Of a stretch of 64,000 nt of DNA, positions 1 to 11,760 are shown piece by piece. Origin of the DNA: Biscogniauxia marginata (Eukaryota; Ascomycota; Sordariomycetes; Xylariales; Xylariaceae); assembly GCA_022695795.1 (NCBI GenBank), contig MU404143.1, positions 62,001 to 126,000 on the forward strand. The letters run 5' to 3'. The notes beneath the pieces are model-generated. The model saw nothing but the letters and a program-made list of their open reading frames with translations, was not told the DNA's origin and made no database searches. Position 1 is the stretch's first letter; each line of letters starts with the position of its first letter. Position numbers and translations under genes: made by a program.

Positions 1-1161
1 TTCAGCTTGGTCGATACATACCTTCAGGAGCCCTGCTAAACCAGCGGCGCCCTCTGCGTGTCCAAGAATAGTCTTGATAGACCCGACAAGCATCTTCCTG
101 TTGGCGTTTACTTGTGGTTCGGAGCCCCCGCGACCGGCGTCGAAGAATGCTTCGTTGATCGCCTCGGCTTCTTTGGGATCTCCAGCTTGCGTTCCTGTCC
201 CATGGGCTTCAAAGTATTGACAGCGATCGTTAGGATCAAGTGGATTTAATCCGGCCTTGTGGTACGTGGACCTAATCAGGACCGCTTGTGCTTTGGGATT
301 AGGCATTGTTATTCCTCTTGTTCGGCCATCCGAGTTGACTCCTGTCTCGCGAATTATAGCTTCAACTTTGTCGCCGTCTGCAAGTGCTTGGGAAAGAGGT
401 TTGAGAAGAAGCGCGGCGACTCCTTCGCCACGTGCATATCCATCTGCATCAGCATCCCACATACGGCTCCTGCCTGTAGGACTCAGCATGTGCAGACTGG
501 ATTCCACCACGAACTGTTCTGGCGTAATCATCATGTTGACACCGGTAACACAGGCCATGGTCGCCTCCCCATTTCGCAGGCTCAGCACAGCCTGATGTAG
601 TGCCACGAGGCTTGAGCTACATGCTGTGTCGATCGTCATGGAAGGCCCCTTGAAATCGAAGAAGTACGAGATTCGGTTTGAGATGATGGACCGCGCATTG
701 GAGGTGGCATACCACGAGGATGTCACAAGTTCATCGCGTTGCGAGAGGGTGTCGTAGTCCTGAGTCATTACACCAGCCCATACCCCAACGTCTTTCCCGC
801 TATACTGATTGAGGGTGAAGCCAGCAGATTCCATGGCCTCATAAACAACTTCTAGGAGAAGACGTTGCTGTGGGTCCATAGACTCGGCCTCCATTGGGCT
901 AATGTGAAAGAAGCCGGCATCAAAGACACGATGGTCCTGGTCTAGCCAGTAGGCTTTGGTGGAGTCAGTAGTACCATGATGCTCTCCATCTTTATGATAG
1001 AAGCCTTTGGCACTGAACCTCTCTTTTGGGATTTCTCGAGAGAGATCTGGGGCTCTGCAAAGTACGTCCCATAATTTGGATGGAGAAGTGGCACCGCCTG
1101 GGAAACGGCAGCCGCTGCCAACCACCGCAATCGGTTCGGAAGATAGATCTTTATATGCCAT
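1..1161 (-). CDS. Type I (highly reducing type) polyketide synthase, ketosynthase N-terminus, partial
   Basis: The frame is open from the ATG at 1161 to the left edge (about 386 residues) with no stop or frameshift. It begins directly with a beta-ketoacyl synthase domain: an N-terminal '[16 protein letters not shown]' stretch near residue 9, the active-site Cys in 'DTACSSSL' at residue 181, the 'EAHGTGT' His near 316-320, and 'GHAEGAAGL' with the last catalytic His near the edge. The KS condenses malonyl units onto the growing chain. Starting at the KS without a SAT domain is typical of fungal highly reducing or partially reducing PKSs rather than non-reducing ones, but AT, DH, ER, KR and ACP lie outside the window. 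The frame stays open some distance upstream of 1161 without another ATG, so a short upstream exon cannot be excluded. No other biosynthetic cluster gene is recognisable in the next 20 kb, so this would be the edge of a cluster extending left or a lone PKS. Confidence 0.93.
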   Translation of the reverse strand, partial: MAYKDLSSEPIAVVGSGCRFPGGATSPSKLWDVLCRAPDLSREIPKERFSAKGFYHKDGEHHGTTDSTKAYWLDQDHRVFDAGFFHISPMEAESMDPQQRLLLEVVYEAMESAGFTLNQYSGKDVGVWAGVMTQDYDTLSQRDELVTSSWYATSNARSIISNRISYFFDFKGPSMTIDTACSSSLVALHQAVLSLRNGEATMACVTGVNMMITPEQFVVESSLHMLSPTGRSRMWDADADGYARGEGVAALLLKPLSQALADGDKVEAIIRETGVNSDGRTRGITMPNPKAQAVLIRSTYHKAGLNPLDPNDRCQYFEAHGTGTQAGDPKEAEAINEAFFDAGRGGSEPQVNANRKMLVGSIKTILGHAEGAAGLAGLLKVCIDQAE

Positions 1162-4100
1162 TTCGACAATGGGTTCAAGATCCTGTTGCTGGTTTGGAGT
1201 TGGATGTGATGATAGGTCGTGACTTGTCACCTCTAGTTGTGAGGCTCCTACCCAAGAGGGAAACAGGAAGATGAGTAGGGTGAGGATGGGAGAAGGTGGA
1301 TGGTGTAGTGTCTCGAAATTATTGGAAGAGTCGTGTTACAGACCAAGGTTTATAGATACTCCAAGGAGCTGTGCAAACGTCTTGGTCTCCAGGAGCTAGG
1401 TAACCTCGGGCTTCGTGCTTATGAGTGATCCTTCACCGAACGGGACTGGTGATGTTGTTTGTCTCGGTAAATCATTCAGTGTTCAGAGGCCTAGAGGGAA
1501 ATTTAGCCTTGGAGGGACAACGGTGTACGGCTAAGCTTAAGATGTTGAGTGACGGTGATGGCGTTGCCTATGAGTGCCTCGGTCACGCAGGTATATATGT
1601 CTTTTGTATTCACGAAAGACTGTGATCGAAAATTGGAGGTCCAAGTGAATGCTAGCATTCCCTTGTTTCAGGCCTAATCGGTAGAATACTGAATTTACCA
1701 TAAGGGGTAAGCATAAAGAATAGAAGACAGAAATATTAATTGTTTACAAACTCTACCTGATCATCCCTCGCCTTCTTATCTTTATCTTAATTTGTAATTG
1801 TGGTGAATAAACTATTCTCAAGGTAACCCTATCTTATTGTGAATGATAGATAGCTAGACTCCTAATTGTTCATTACCCCCAAGCCTTACATTCACTATTT
1901 ATAAATGGGTGATTCTCAGAGAATTATTCCGATGTTCCGTTGCTTGGATGCTGAACCTCATTCACTCTCAACACTACTACTGGAGAAGGGATGAATTTAG
2001 GACCCATACCAAACACCATGTTCCATGCTCATTTCATACATCATTATTACATATATAATAGGTACCTAAGTATATATACTAATATTCATGGGTGTACATC
2101 TTAAGTAGTCGACGCCATTTATTCCTCTTCAGCGAATTATATCTAGTTAATAAGTAATATTATTGTTGATAGCAACAAGACGAGAGGTTGATTAATACAC
2201 CATAACTCTCTTATCTATGGTATTATAGTTACCGTGTCCCATAAAATACCACTCTCAGATCAAGGAATCGAATTAATAACAAACCTCCCTTTACTGTGAT
2301 GTAACCTATTATTACCGTCCTGTTTTAAGTATTGCTGAAGCGAATTTGTTCAAGGATATAGGTCTGAGGGTAGACTAACTCAACATCTGCAAAGGGGTTT
2401 AAAACCTAGCAACTCGAATTTTATATTCCCAAAAACATATTGGTAATGTAGGAATAGTTTGATCTACAAAACGGTTGGGAACATTCTAAATTATATCCCG
2501 TCATTGCTTGTCTGGACTAACCCATATAAAGACACCAGAAAGCTTTCTAGACCTAGAATATCTGCCGATTTCATTGAAGCAGTTGAGAGTCCTGAAATGT
2601 CTCTCAAGTGACTGACAAAGTCCCGTATTAATTGCAATGCCTGTTTACCTACTTGACTAGTAAGAGCTAGCTAATGGGAGGGAGTGAAGTTCATTAACAG
2701 CGAGCCCATGGTAGTATTGGGAAGCTTCAAAACATATAAAACTGATGTTGAAGGGGGGTTATTAGAGTCTCTGTAATGGTCTATGACCTCATAAATATCT
2801 AATATTTGCCAGTAGACTGGAACTATTAGTAGCCATACCCCTTATTGGTAGTAGATTCCGCTCCTAGAAAAGAGGATGCGTGTTCGGCTGCTCTGGTGTC
2901 TTCAAAAGTGACCGAGAATATTTGAGTGAGGTCAAGAAATTTATCTATAGATATATAGGTCATGCGGCTTTTGCAGCATTGACAAATATTTGTAGATAAG
3001 AAATGGTTGTTTGCATTATTTTCGATAGAATGCCAAGCCTCACATGCCAGGAGGTTGGGATCGGATAATTGACGTAGATAGCTGATTCGCGATGGCTGCG
3101 TCGAGACGTGAAAAACTGTGTACCGGGAAGAAGTACAAAAGGTGAATTAGGCTGACGAGAAGATATGAGAAACATGCGTATGTCGGCTGCATCTGACGTA
3201 GGTGTATGGAGAGATTCGCCCACCTCCGACACAGACGTCAGTTCTAGACCCCAATTATCGTCTTCAGGGGTTTGGGATGTGAAGCTGTCAATAATGCTGA
3301 ATCTTAATGCGTCATAACGGTGAGTCTCATCTGGTCTTGTGTACTGAGTGAAACCTGGTGGACCGCCCAAATCAAGCTCATCTGGGGCACCAAAGTCGTA
3401 GTAGGAAGCTCTGATCTAGACACCGAGTTGTACAAGTCAGCATGTTCCTAGCTTCAGAGATAAGAAAAGTCAGGTTCTGTATGGAAAATGAGAATGTGGA
3501 GAGTACAAACCAACTTCCTGTCTAGGAGAAGTTGGGAATGCATCGATACCCATCCGCCTGTTGTCGGTGTGGTTTCGATGCTGGCCTCGATTTTCCGGGT
3601 AGCGCAAGGAAGGACTGGACTTGCATAATTGTTTGGCCTTCAAACTACGATCGCATGCTCCATATCCTGTCCGCTTGCAACTCAGTTTCTGGAAGTGACA
3701 TCAGTTAGAAGCTTTTCGGTTTGGTACCCCGGCTATTCCTATTCTCCTTTGGTGATTTCCCAGAAACCAGAAGTAAGAACGCTCAAAAAACTGCGTTTAA
3801 GAGAGACTGAAGTTTACATATGGCCTTGGAATATCACTCACCAAATTTAAATCCAACTTTGTTTAGGCCTTGGCATGTTGTCAAGTAGATCGTTCTCCTT
3901 CACCTAACCGTTTAGATCTAGTAACGTGTGTGCCACCCTTGTGCTATGCACGAGTTTGTCAAACGTCTCTTAAACTATAGCTCGCTCAGAACGTATATAA
4001 AGTCGTTAGCGGATTGTGTTAAGTTTGCTTATCACACGCTCCAGGATTGGTTGTCGTCTAGGATTGTAATAGTGGGCCACCCAAGACGTTCTACAGGGAC

Positions 4101-6746
4101 TACAAGTTCCTTGCCTCATATGCACTTGTTCTTGGAAAAACGGGAAAACCTGCCACAAGAAGCTCCCAGCCCTCGGTTCTAGGTCTTATCTGTAGTTTAG
4201 GAGGCACAGAGGACTTGAAATACAGGAGGTATAGTTTGGCAAACTGCCAATATGATCACAATAAAGCTTAAAATATAACCCATAAAACCACCTACGGGAT
4301 ACTCCTTTACTTACAACACTAATTTAACAAACCCTTTCCATTTCTCTCTACAAATACTGAATGCTCAAATGATACAATTCAAAAGTGAGTATATCTGGTA
4401 ATGTCTCACCCTCTATCAGCTACCCCTTGGACTTGCTTTTGGGAGGCAACACGTAGCACATAGTTCTCAATGTGGCAACCCTTTCCATGTGGTAGGACGG
4501 GTTCCTAAGCAAATAAAGTTGTGAGCAGGCCGAGGCCCGCAAAATTGCAGGTTCCCGAAACTACGGGCCATACATGCTTAATCGAGATACCCAGAGCACA
4601 CCTAACTTTGTGTTATGTCGGACTAGATCTGTCCGGATCTGTCTTCTTTCCGCCTTGACAGACCTTCTCGTGTTACTACATCATTTATCTAAGTATGTAG
4701 CCAACCGATGGTGCAGAACCCCGGGGAACAAGCGGGTACAACTTATTCGTAGATCCATGTCATGATCCAAGTATAACGCCGCAAGTCTAGCTCTCACCTA
4801 TCATTGGTGTTCTACAAGTTAATTTGGGATGGCATTCCTATCTCATACCCCCTCTTGCCTTAGCTATTTTCCCCCTCGCGAGTCAAGACTGAATTCTCTG
4901 ATATATGTCAAGTAGATATTGCTACTGGCATGTCCACCTAGGTACCAATACTACTATCCCTACCAAAACTTCATAACACAGGCTAAAGGACGAAACCGAT
5001 CCCGTCTTAGGACATACACAGGGACCAAGTATCATAGTGAAACTTCTAAATCAATTCAAGCTGATTAAGGACCCCTACTCGGAAATCTACCGCGATTATG
5101 GCACCTTGCCTTCGAGCATCTGTTTGTCATCAGGTGACGAAAATGTCTAGTTTTCGCCGCCTCTCTATCTAGACAGTCAGCTCAATTTGCAGCATGAATA
5201 GTGGGGACGATCCACCTGTAGGAAGCAGTCTCACATGTTGTCAGTAGTATCTCGATATATTTTAACCTATTAGACATTCGGTCCTTTGGAACAAAAGTAC
5301 CCTTAGCTTGATGAGGGAAGATGATGATTGAGATTTGCCTGAAACTCCGTTGTGGGGACCCGGCCGTAAGATCTAAGAAAGTTACGGCTGATCAAGTTCA
5401 GTCCTCGCCAACATCGCCGTTGATACTTAGGTAGTTTGGGTAGTCGAGATCAAAATGGACACATGCGATGAGCTGTATACATAGTCACACTCGATCGGTA
5501 CCCAATCACCGTCTAAGCCCGAATGTGCATAGAGTAATTACAGCTACGGTCTTATAGGAGAAGAAGATCGGATTTGCCACGCAGCCAAGTCTGTTGATTT
5601 GGAATTTTTTATCCCCGATTATCGGGCCTATTGGGATTGAGAAAACATAATCTTAGATTTTTAATTGACGGCCAGTGGCACTTCAGCCAAGATATTCCAG
5701 TCTTGATAAATCGTCGAGGTTTAAATCAATCTCTCTAGGGGTGTTCCAAAGAGTAATTAGACCTAGGCGAACTTCTTAGACGGATACAGCACAATGGCGC
5801 CATTCGCACAACATTCAGGCGTGGTCAAATTGAAAAGCTTGTCGGCTTTATTTCGCCCTTTTCAATAGAAGCTGTACAACTGTCCTCGAATCAGACAGTA
5901 TGTCGACAACTATACAGTAAGCAGCTAGAATATGTTGCAAAACTCAAATATATATACTATCAGATGCTGTTCTACAAACCTGCAGGACTAACATGACCAC
6001 ATAACCAAGTGACGTATTTACGAAAAGGGCTAAGTGAGACCGGGACATTATCACATAGTAGTGACAGCCATCATAGCGGCCGTCGTCAAGCCCGGGGTGC
6101 CCGAAGCTACGCTCGTGCCCCGTTAGTTTCCCCGGTTTTGGGATTTCAACGTGATGATGAACGGCATCTAAGGAAGTACGACATCGAAGCAGATAGAGCG
6201 TGGCTGAGAGAAAATCCGAGACTATATCTATTGAGCCGTTGGCCGCACCGACGGATGTTCTTGGCGAAATTAACGCTTGACTTGGGTTATTCTGACTAAT
6301 GTCAGAAGCCTATATCCAGGATCGCTCGGTTATCCAATCGATGTTTTCCTTTTCCGTAATATTTTCCAAATTGGGTGTGTACCACAGGCCAGGCGCTTAG
6401 TACTGGGATGCTGGAACGTATATCTTGCGTTCGGGAGGCCCGTTCAGGTTAGGCGAAGTAGGTATACTATGTCTTTCAACAGATATAATTAAGTCTTTCC
6501 ACAATCTAGACTAGGAAGGACTTGGCAAAATTTGTGAAAGAGAGGCCTCATTTGCGCCATGAGATAGAAGTTAGTAGAACAATATAGTATGAAAATGTGG
6601 CAGAGTAGAATAACGCGCTATCTATGGAAGCCAACACGAGAAAATCACTCTTAGTCTCATTTCGAACGCCGAAAGCACAAGATGGATATTCGGGTTTGTC
6701 TCTTGAAAGACAAAAAAAAATTCGATATAATCTTTTAATCTAGTTG
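1162..6746. other. Gene-poor region between PKS and flavohemoglobin
   Basis: About 5.6 kb of moderately AT-rich DNA with only short frames lacking recognisable domains. The first few hundred bases upstream of 1161 must hold the PKS promoter. I see no tRNA, LTR pair or terminal inverted repeat here. It may be decayed coding DNA, because several short frames have fairly balanced composition. Confidence 0.5.
2960..3400 (-). other. Uncharacterised ORF, possible terminal exon of a hypothetical gene
   Basis: A minus-strand frame of about 140 codons ends at 2960. Its composition is protein-like: acidic and polar in the middle ('TPEDDNWGLELTSVSEVGES'), with no low-complexity bias. A 'tctag' just upstream, near 3410, could be a 3' splice site, so this may be the last exon of a small gene whose 5' part lies near 3420-3620. 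I could not assemble a convincing complete gene and recognise no family. It may equally be a chance frame or a relic. Confidence 0.2.
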
Positions 6747-7973
6747 TCACTCGTTTCCAGTACCGAAAACCTCAAGGTGAACCCGTTTTACGCCCACGCC
6801 GGCATCGGTTAGGAATTTGCGTGTGTCCTTCATGAAAGAAGACGGTCCAGAAACATAGTAATGTGTATTTGCATCCCCAATGAATAAGTCGCCTTGTTGA
6901 TCAACCTTTCCCAGGTCCATTCGCCCTGAAAAATGGTAGTCAACCCCATGGATATCCTGCTCTCGGGTGGTCGTCAGAAAGATTTTAGCCTTAATGTTGA
7001 TGTGTTTCCCACAAGCATCCATGATGGTCTCCTTAAAGGCTTGCACCTCGGAACTGTGCGCCCCGTATAGCAGAGAGATCGGCCTTGAAGAGCCTGTAGC
7101 CACAGCACTGTTGACTATCGCTATCATTGGTGTAATGCCTACACCGGCAGAAATGAGCACAATAGGTGTTTTCTTATCCTCCTTAGGATCCACGAAGAAC
7201 TCTCCGGTAGGGTGCGTGACTTCTAACACGTCACCTTCTTCATAGTTTTCGTGTAACAGATTGGATATCAAGCCCGGGGTTCCTAGCTGCTGGCCTTTCT
7301 CCTTTTTGACACTAATTCGATAATGGTCACTATTCGGCGCGTCACTTAACGAATACTGCCTAGGCTGCAAGTGTCCTAGTTGCGGAATTTGCGCCCGTAA
7401 GCTGATATACTGTCCGGGCAGATACACAGGGAGCTTGCTTCCGTCTTCGGGTACGAGGTAGAAGCTAGTGATCTCGGTTGCTTCGGGCACCTTTTTCTGA
7501 ATCTTGAATCGGCGCCAGCCCTTCCAGTTCTCGTGGGCAGCGTAAATCTGCTTCTCCCGGTTGATGAATATGTCGGCTAGAGCCGCGTACGCCGCTGTCC
7601 ATGCCTCAGCGATCTCTGGCGTGCAAGCATCTCCCAGCACTTTTGCCACTGCATCAAGCAAATACTTCCCAACGAGGGGATAGTGCTCTGCTTGGATGTT
7701 CAGGCTAGCATGTTTACGGGCAATGGTTTCGACTGCCGCCTTGAGCTGAGCGAGGTCGTCGACATAGGTGGCGTAGGCGAGGACAGCTGCGGCGAGGGCA
7801 CGAGGTTGCGCGCCCGTAGCTTGATTTGTCAGGTTAAAAACATTCTTCAGCTCGGGAACGTCCGATATGATATTATCGTAGAAGAGTGTTGTAATTGCCG
7901 TGCCATGCTCTTTCAAAGTAGGCGCGGTGGCTTTGACAGTAGCAATTTGAGACGGAGTCAGGGGCGCGGCCAT
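6747..7973 (-). CDS. Flavohemoglobin (nitric oxide dioxygenase)
   Basis: Intronless, 408 residues from the ATG at 7973 (the frame is open to 7991 but only via a GTG). Residues 1-140 are a globin domain with the proximal haem His in 'ARKHASLNIQ' (His88) and a distal-pocket Tyr in 'LFYDNI' (Tyr32). Residues about 150-260 are the FAD-binding ferredoxin-reductase domain with 'RQYSLSD' (205-211). Residues about 265-408 bind NAD(P)H, with 'SAGVGITPM' (275-283) and the C-terminal 'EVFG' element. The family uses NAD(P)H and O2 to turn NO into nitrate and protects against nitrosative stress. There is no targeting peptide, which suggests a cytosolic form; fungi often also have a mitochondrial paralogue. 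It is isolated between gene-poor DNA and the AT-rich block, and its codon use looks intact, with no RIP damage. Confidence 0.97.
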   Translation of the reverse strand: MAAPLTPSQIATVKATAPTLKEHGTAITTLFYDNIISDVPELKNVFNLTNQATGAQPRALAAAVLAYATYVDDLAQLKAAVETIARKHASLNIQAEHYPLVGKYLLDAVAKVLGDACTPEIAEAWTAAYAALADIFINREKQIYAAHENWKGWRRFKIQKKVPEATEITSFYLVPEDGSKLPVYLPGQYISLRAQIPQLGHLQPRQYSLSDAPNSDHYRISVKKEKGQQLGTPGLISNLLHENYEEGDVLEVTHPTGEFFVDPKEDKKTPIVLISAGVGITPMIAIVNSAVATGSSRPISLLYGAHSSEVQAFKETIMDACGKHINIKAKIFLTTTREQDIHGVDYHFSGRMDLGKVDQQGDLFIGDANTHYYVSGPSSFMKDTRKFLTDAGVGVKRVHLEVFGTGNE

Positions 7974-9599
7974 CTTAGTTCTTCCAGTCACAGGTGATAG
8001 TGGACGATGATTAAATGTTTGCTAAGCCACTTGATAGCTCTCTCTAGTATCACAGATAGTGGATTGAGCGTGATATCGAAACCAGCACAAGACTCTTGAA
8101 GTACTTATACAATAGTAGTAGTAGTGATATGGGAGGGAGATTGAAGCTTATATTGCCGTGAAGGAGATTTTGATCTGATTCCTGACAATCCAACTGCTCG
8201 AGGGCATTTTCCTCGCCATATCATACATCATCAGATATCATGCCATTACTAAATACCGCGAAGGACTTTCAGGGCCCAAGGTAACGTAAAGGTCAGAGCC
8301 CCTCTATGTGAATTTCTCTTCTCCGGCGGGGTCCACCAAATCTTGGGATCGTCATCTCCGCGGCATCAACCCGGGCCGCCAACTTGGCATTTATGGCGAG
8401 CCTAAATCGTACGTTCGTTGCGAAATATGCCACAAAGGTCGGGCTGCTATTTCCAGTTGGGCTTGACTACCATATGCATCTTCCAGTCGGAAGAGGACAT
8501 GAGTCGCCAATGTCACTAGAGTTATTGGAAGAGTTATCGTCCAGCAGAGTGGAGTTTCCGAGAGGATTACTATTCCCAAGTGTGATGAAAGTACGTCCTT
8601 AACGAATCAAAAGGGATAGCTTAAGAGAAGATAAGCAGGCACACGCAAGTAAAATATGGATGTCTGGCTAGCAGCGTTACATTCACATTACATTTACATA
8701 CTTATATGTAAGATTATGACTTATTTACTGATCAAGCTCCCGACATTGAGAATACGACCAAGTATTCGACGACGAATGCAGAGCGGGAGCGAAAGTCGTA
8801 GATTTTGGCAATACTTCATACGTACCTACCTGGCATATTATTATTATTTAAGAATATCTCTTTCTTCGCCACACTATATTATACTGTAGAACCATGCCAG
8901 CTACTCCTAGCTTTAACTAGTGGTGCTTCTAGAAAGTCAGGCACAATGGGGCGTTGTTCTAATCCTATATTGATCCATTCATGTCTGCAGCGGAATGGTA
9001 ACGACTACATGTATTGCTAAAAGTCTTGAGTGACAACATGTTGGACCTACGTTACATCCGGCCACCAATAAGAACCCCCGTTTTAATCAGCGCTGTTGGT
9101 GTCTCCGCGTATGCAAGGCCCATGCATACAACCTCGCAGAATGCGAGCAAGCCTTCGAATCATACCAGGACTAAACGTATATAGTATATACATATATAGG
9201 CCATCATTGAATAGGAAACATGTACTCCTGCTGTGGGACAAGAGTACCCCCTTTAATCGGAATATATCTCTATCTCATGTTGGTTGCCTCTAATTCTAGA
9301 TATAACTGATACTTATTTCAGATATATTACCGTTACCCAGTATGGATATAGACCCGGCCCAGTTTCTCTATGTCAGCTGCATAACGTGTATCTCTGTAGA
9401 AATATGCCGACATAAAGAAACAACCAGCCACGTATGGGAATATGGAGGGGGAGGGCCCACCAAGAAGACCTCAATCACAATACCCTTTCCATTTCCTGAA
9501 GGTGTAGCCGCCATTGAGTTTATCAAAATGGTGTAGTATCAACTCAGTACAGAAGTATCAACCATGCATATCAAGGGGCATTTAATAAAGCATTAACTG
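7974..9599. other. Intergenic region, flavohemoglobin promoter side
   Basis: No gene recognised. The 5' flank of the flavohemoglobin gene lies at 7974-8300, with a short run of TAG triplets near 8115. Two small opposing frames near 8384-8602 overlap each other and have no recognisable domain. Composition becomes steadily more AT-rich toward 9600, the border of the RIP-affected block. Confidence 0.5.
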
Positions 9600-9777
9600 A
9601 CACTAAGGTAAACGACAAATAAATACAACTAAAAACAGGTATTTATTAAAGACTTATTAGTTTAATTAATTAATAATATAACGTTTATATTATAATGTAA
9701 TAAAAGTAATATTATTAATTATATATAATAAAAATAATATTAATTTAATTAATAAAAAAGGTTTTTATATAATATAC

Positions 9778-10455
9778 CTTATAAGTAAATAAGTTATATA
9801 AACGAGTAAGTTAATTTTTATAACTTTTATAATTTTAATTATTAAAAAATATTTACGCGGCATTAAAATTAATTAATTATTATTATTATTTAAATCGTTT
9901 TTAACGTGTAATTTAAATTAATTAATTTATTATATTTTCTAAGTTAAAGCTTTTTAAAATTAATTATAACTCCTTGAAATCTAAATTATTAAATACCTTT
10001 TTATTTATTATATAAATATTATTAATTATATTGTTATTTTTTATATTATTAAATATATTTTTATTCGCTATATAAATATATATATTAACGTGTCTTATAA
10101 GCGAATAAGTTATACAAGTAAGTAAACTAGTTTTTATAATTTTCGTAGTTTTAACTATTAAAAAACATTTACGCGGTATTAAAATTAATTAATAATTATT
10201 ATTATTCGAATCGTCTTTTTTAGTTTTACGCTTTAAAAATTAAATATCTCTTTTATATTAAATATTCGGTTTTTTAACACGTAATTTAAGTCGATTAATT
10301 TATTATATTTTTCGAGTTAAAACCCTTTAAAATTAAAACAAAAAATTAATAATAAATAAAATTAATTATAATTCCTCGAAATTTAAATTATTAAATACCT
10401 TTTTATTTATTATATAAATATTATTAATTATATTTTTATTTATTATATAAATACG
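9778..10455 (+). repeat. Two tandem copies of an AT-rich terminal repeat unit
   Basis: Two direct copies (about 9778-10085 and 10086-10455) each begin with a 'cttataagYgaRtaag'-type start, continue through 'acgcggYattaaaattaatt', and end in repeated 'ttattatataaatatt'. The second copy has about 50 bp absent from the first. The same unit recurs at about 56115-56530 and, inverted, near 19455-19660, so this is a dispersed family. Differences between copies are mostly C/T and G/A. Confidence 0.7.
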
Positions 10456-10459
10456 CGTA

Positions 10460-10938
10460 TGTGACGAACCTCCCTGTATATTCCTAGTTAGCTGACTTTA
10501 CAGGTGAGTACGTACTAGGTTTTCTTAATTTAAAGGTATTAATAGATTAAGATTAGTTTAAGTGATTTACAATGTTTTATTTATTAGAGAGATTTTAAGG
10601 TACTTTTATTATAGTGTTAAAAAGTGATTATAGTTTTAGATTGATAGCTAAGGAACTAGAATAAATGACTAAATATATACGAAATCCCATCCTTTTTATA
10701 CTTATTTTCCTTGGTATATATTCTTCCCGTTTAATATGTTAAATACCTTTAAATCTAGATAAATCTAAAGATTAACTTAAATTTATCGTTTTTAATTTAT
10801 TTTAATTAATAAATTAATATAAATTTAATATTACGTGATATTATATAGAATATATGTTATCTTTATAATCTTACACATTTTTAGTTTATATTTTAACACC
10901 CTTTTTAAAGTTCCTTTTAATAAAGTCGATTTATAATA
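10460..10938 (-). repeat. Left LTR of chromovirus (3' LTR in coding orientation)
   Basis: A 479-bp direct repeat of 17637-18115, starting TGTGACGAACC and ending in TTATAATA. Its outer (left) half keeps more C and G than the other LTR, whereas its inner half is more AT-converted. Differences from the partner are nearly all transitions. The LTR in this orientation carries the polyadenylation function. Confidence 0.92.
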
Positions 10939-10960
10939 TTATTTCTTTTCTTTTTAGATC
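10939..10960 (-). other. Putative polypurine tract
   Basis: On the minus strand the bases just before the left LTR are nearly all purine (read 'aaaaagaaaagaaataa'). This is the expected position of the plus-strand primer tract when the element is coded on the minus strand. The opposite LTR border has no such tract. Confidence 0.55.
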
Positions 10961-11249
10961 TTTGTTTTAAAGATTTTAAGTAAGTTTTTTCCTTTTTATT
11001 CTTTATAATGTTTAATGTTTTAAAGCTATTTATAAAACCTCGCAAAAGTTAGCGGGAATCCTGTAATTTTTTCGCTATATATATTTAGTTCTTTGGTTTT
11101 AAGGTATTTCCTTGTTTTAACTACTTTAAATTAATTTGCCTTGTTTTATAGTTCTTAAATTTAAAACTTATTTTAATTATATAATTAAAGTTCGTTATTA
11201 TTATAACGGTTTAAGTATTAAGATGTTTAACTTATTTGATATAAATTAA

Positions 11250-11630
11250 AAACGAGAGAGATTAGCGGTCGAGCGTCACAAGACAAAAAAGGAGCTTTAA
11301 TTCTTTAATAATTAATTATAAACCCTCGCAAGGCGGTTAATTTGTATTTACAAGTAAAAGGAGTTTCTTTAGAGACGGGGTTTGGAGATATTAAAACGTG
11401 GTTTTTTTTCTATTAAAAAGATGGAGAAAGTGGAAAAGAAGGAATAAAAACGTTTAAAAGAGAAGTAGGCTAAATTAGAGGCCGAATAGCGTTTGCTAGC
11501 CAAGTAGATTAATGCTGCTTTCGAGGCTGTCCCCTCTTTCGACCTATTCTTTCTAAACTAGGATCCCGACTTTCGGGCCCTCTTAGCCGATCTGGGTTTT
11601 AATGGTGAAAGTTCTTAAGCTTAGCCGTTA
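11250..11630. other. GC-richer island between chromodomain and LTR
   Basis: This stretch keeps noticeably more G/C than the rest of the element. On the plus strand, 11419-11628 reads as a Lys/Glu/Gln-rich helical segment interrupted only by TAA/TAG codons in places that suit former CAA/CAG (Gln), ending with 'LLADLGFNGESS' and a stop. On the minus strand the same DNA would be the polyprotein tail after the chromodomain, including 'GPESRDPSLERIGRKRGQ'. I cannot decide which strand was coding. Confidence 0.4.
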
Positions 11631-11760
11631 AATTCTTTAAATGCTTAAGTGGTTTTTAAATATTTTTTTCGGGTAAATAACCTTCTTATTTAACAAAATA
11701 TTATAATTAATCTTTAACTCGTTTTAAATCCAATATTTTTTTTATTTCGTATTTATTAGG
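11620..11760 (-). pseudogene. Chromodomain remnant of the chromovirus polyprotein
   Basis: The minus-strand translation, with RIP stops shown as *, gives 'NKYEIKKILDLKRVK', then 'YFVK*EGYLPEKNI*KPL' and 'KHLKNL'. This matches the chromodomain pattern YEVEKILD...YLVKWEGY...NTWEP..HLKN, with the two conserved Trp codons turned into stops (TGG to TAA/TAG, a RIP change). In chromoviruses this domain follows integrase and targets insertion to modified histones. Confidence 0.85.

Noticed and set aside
6009..6492. Two overlapping plus-strand ORFs before the flavohemoglobin gene
   Set aside because: No domain, alternative start codon, and no supporting splice context.
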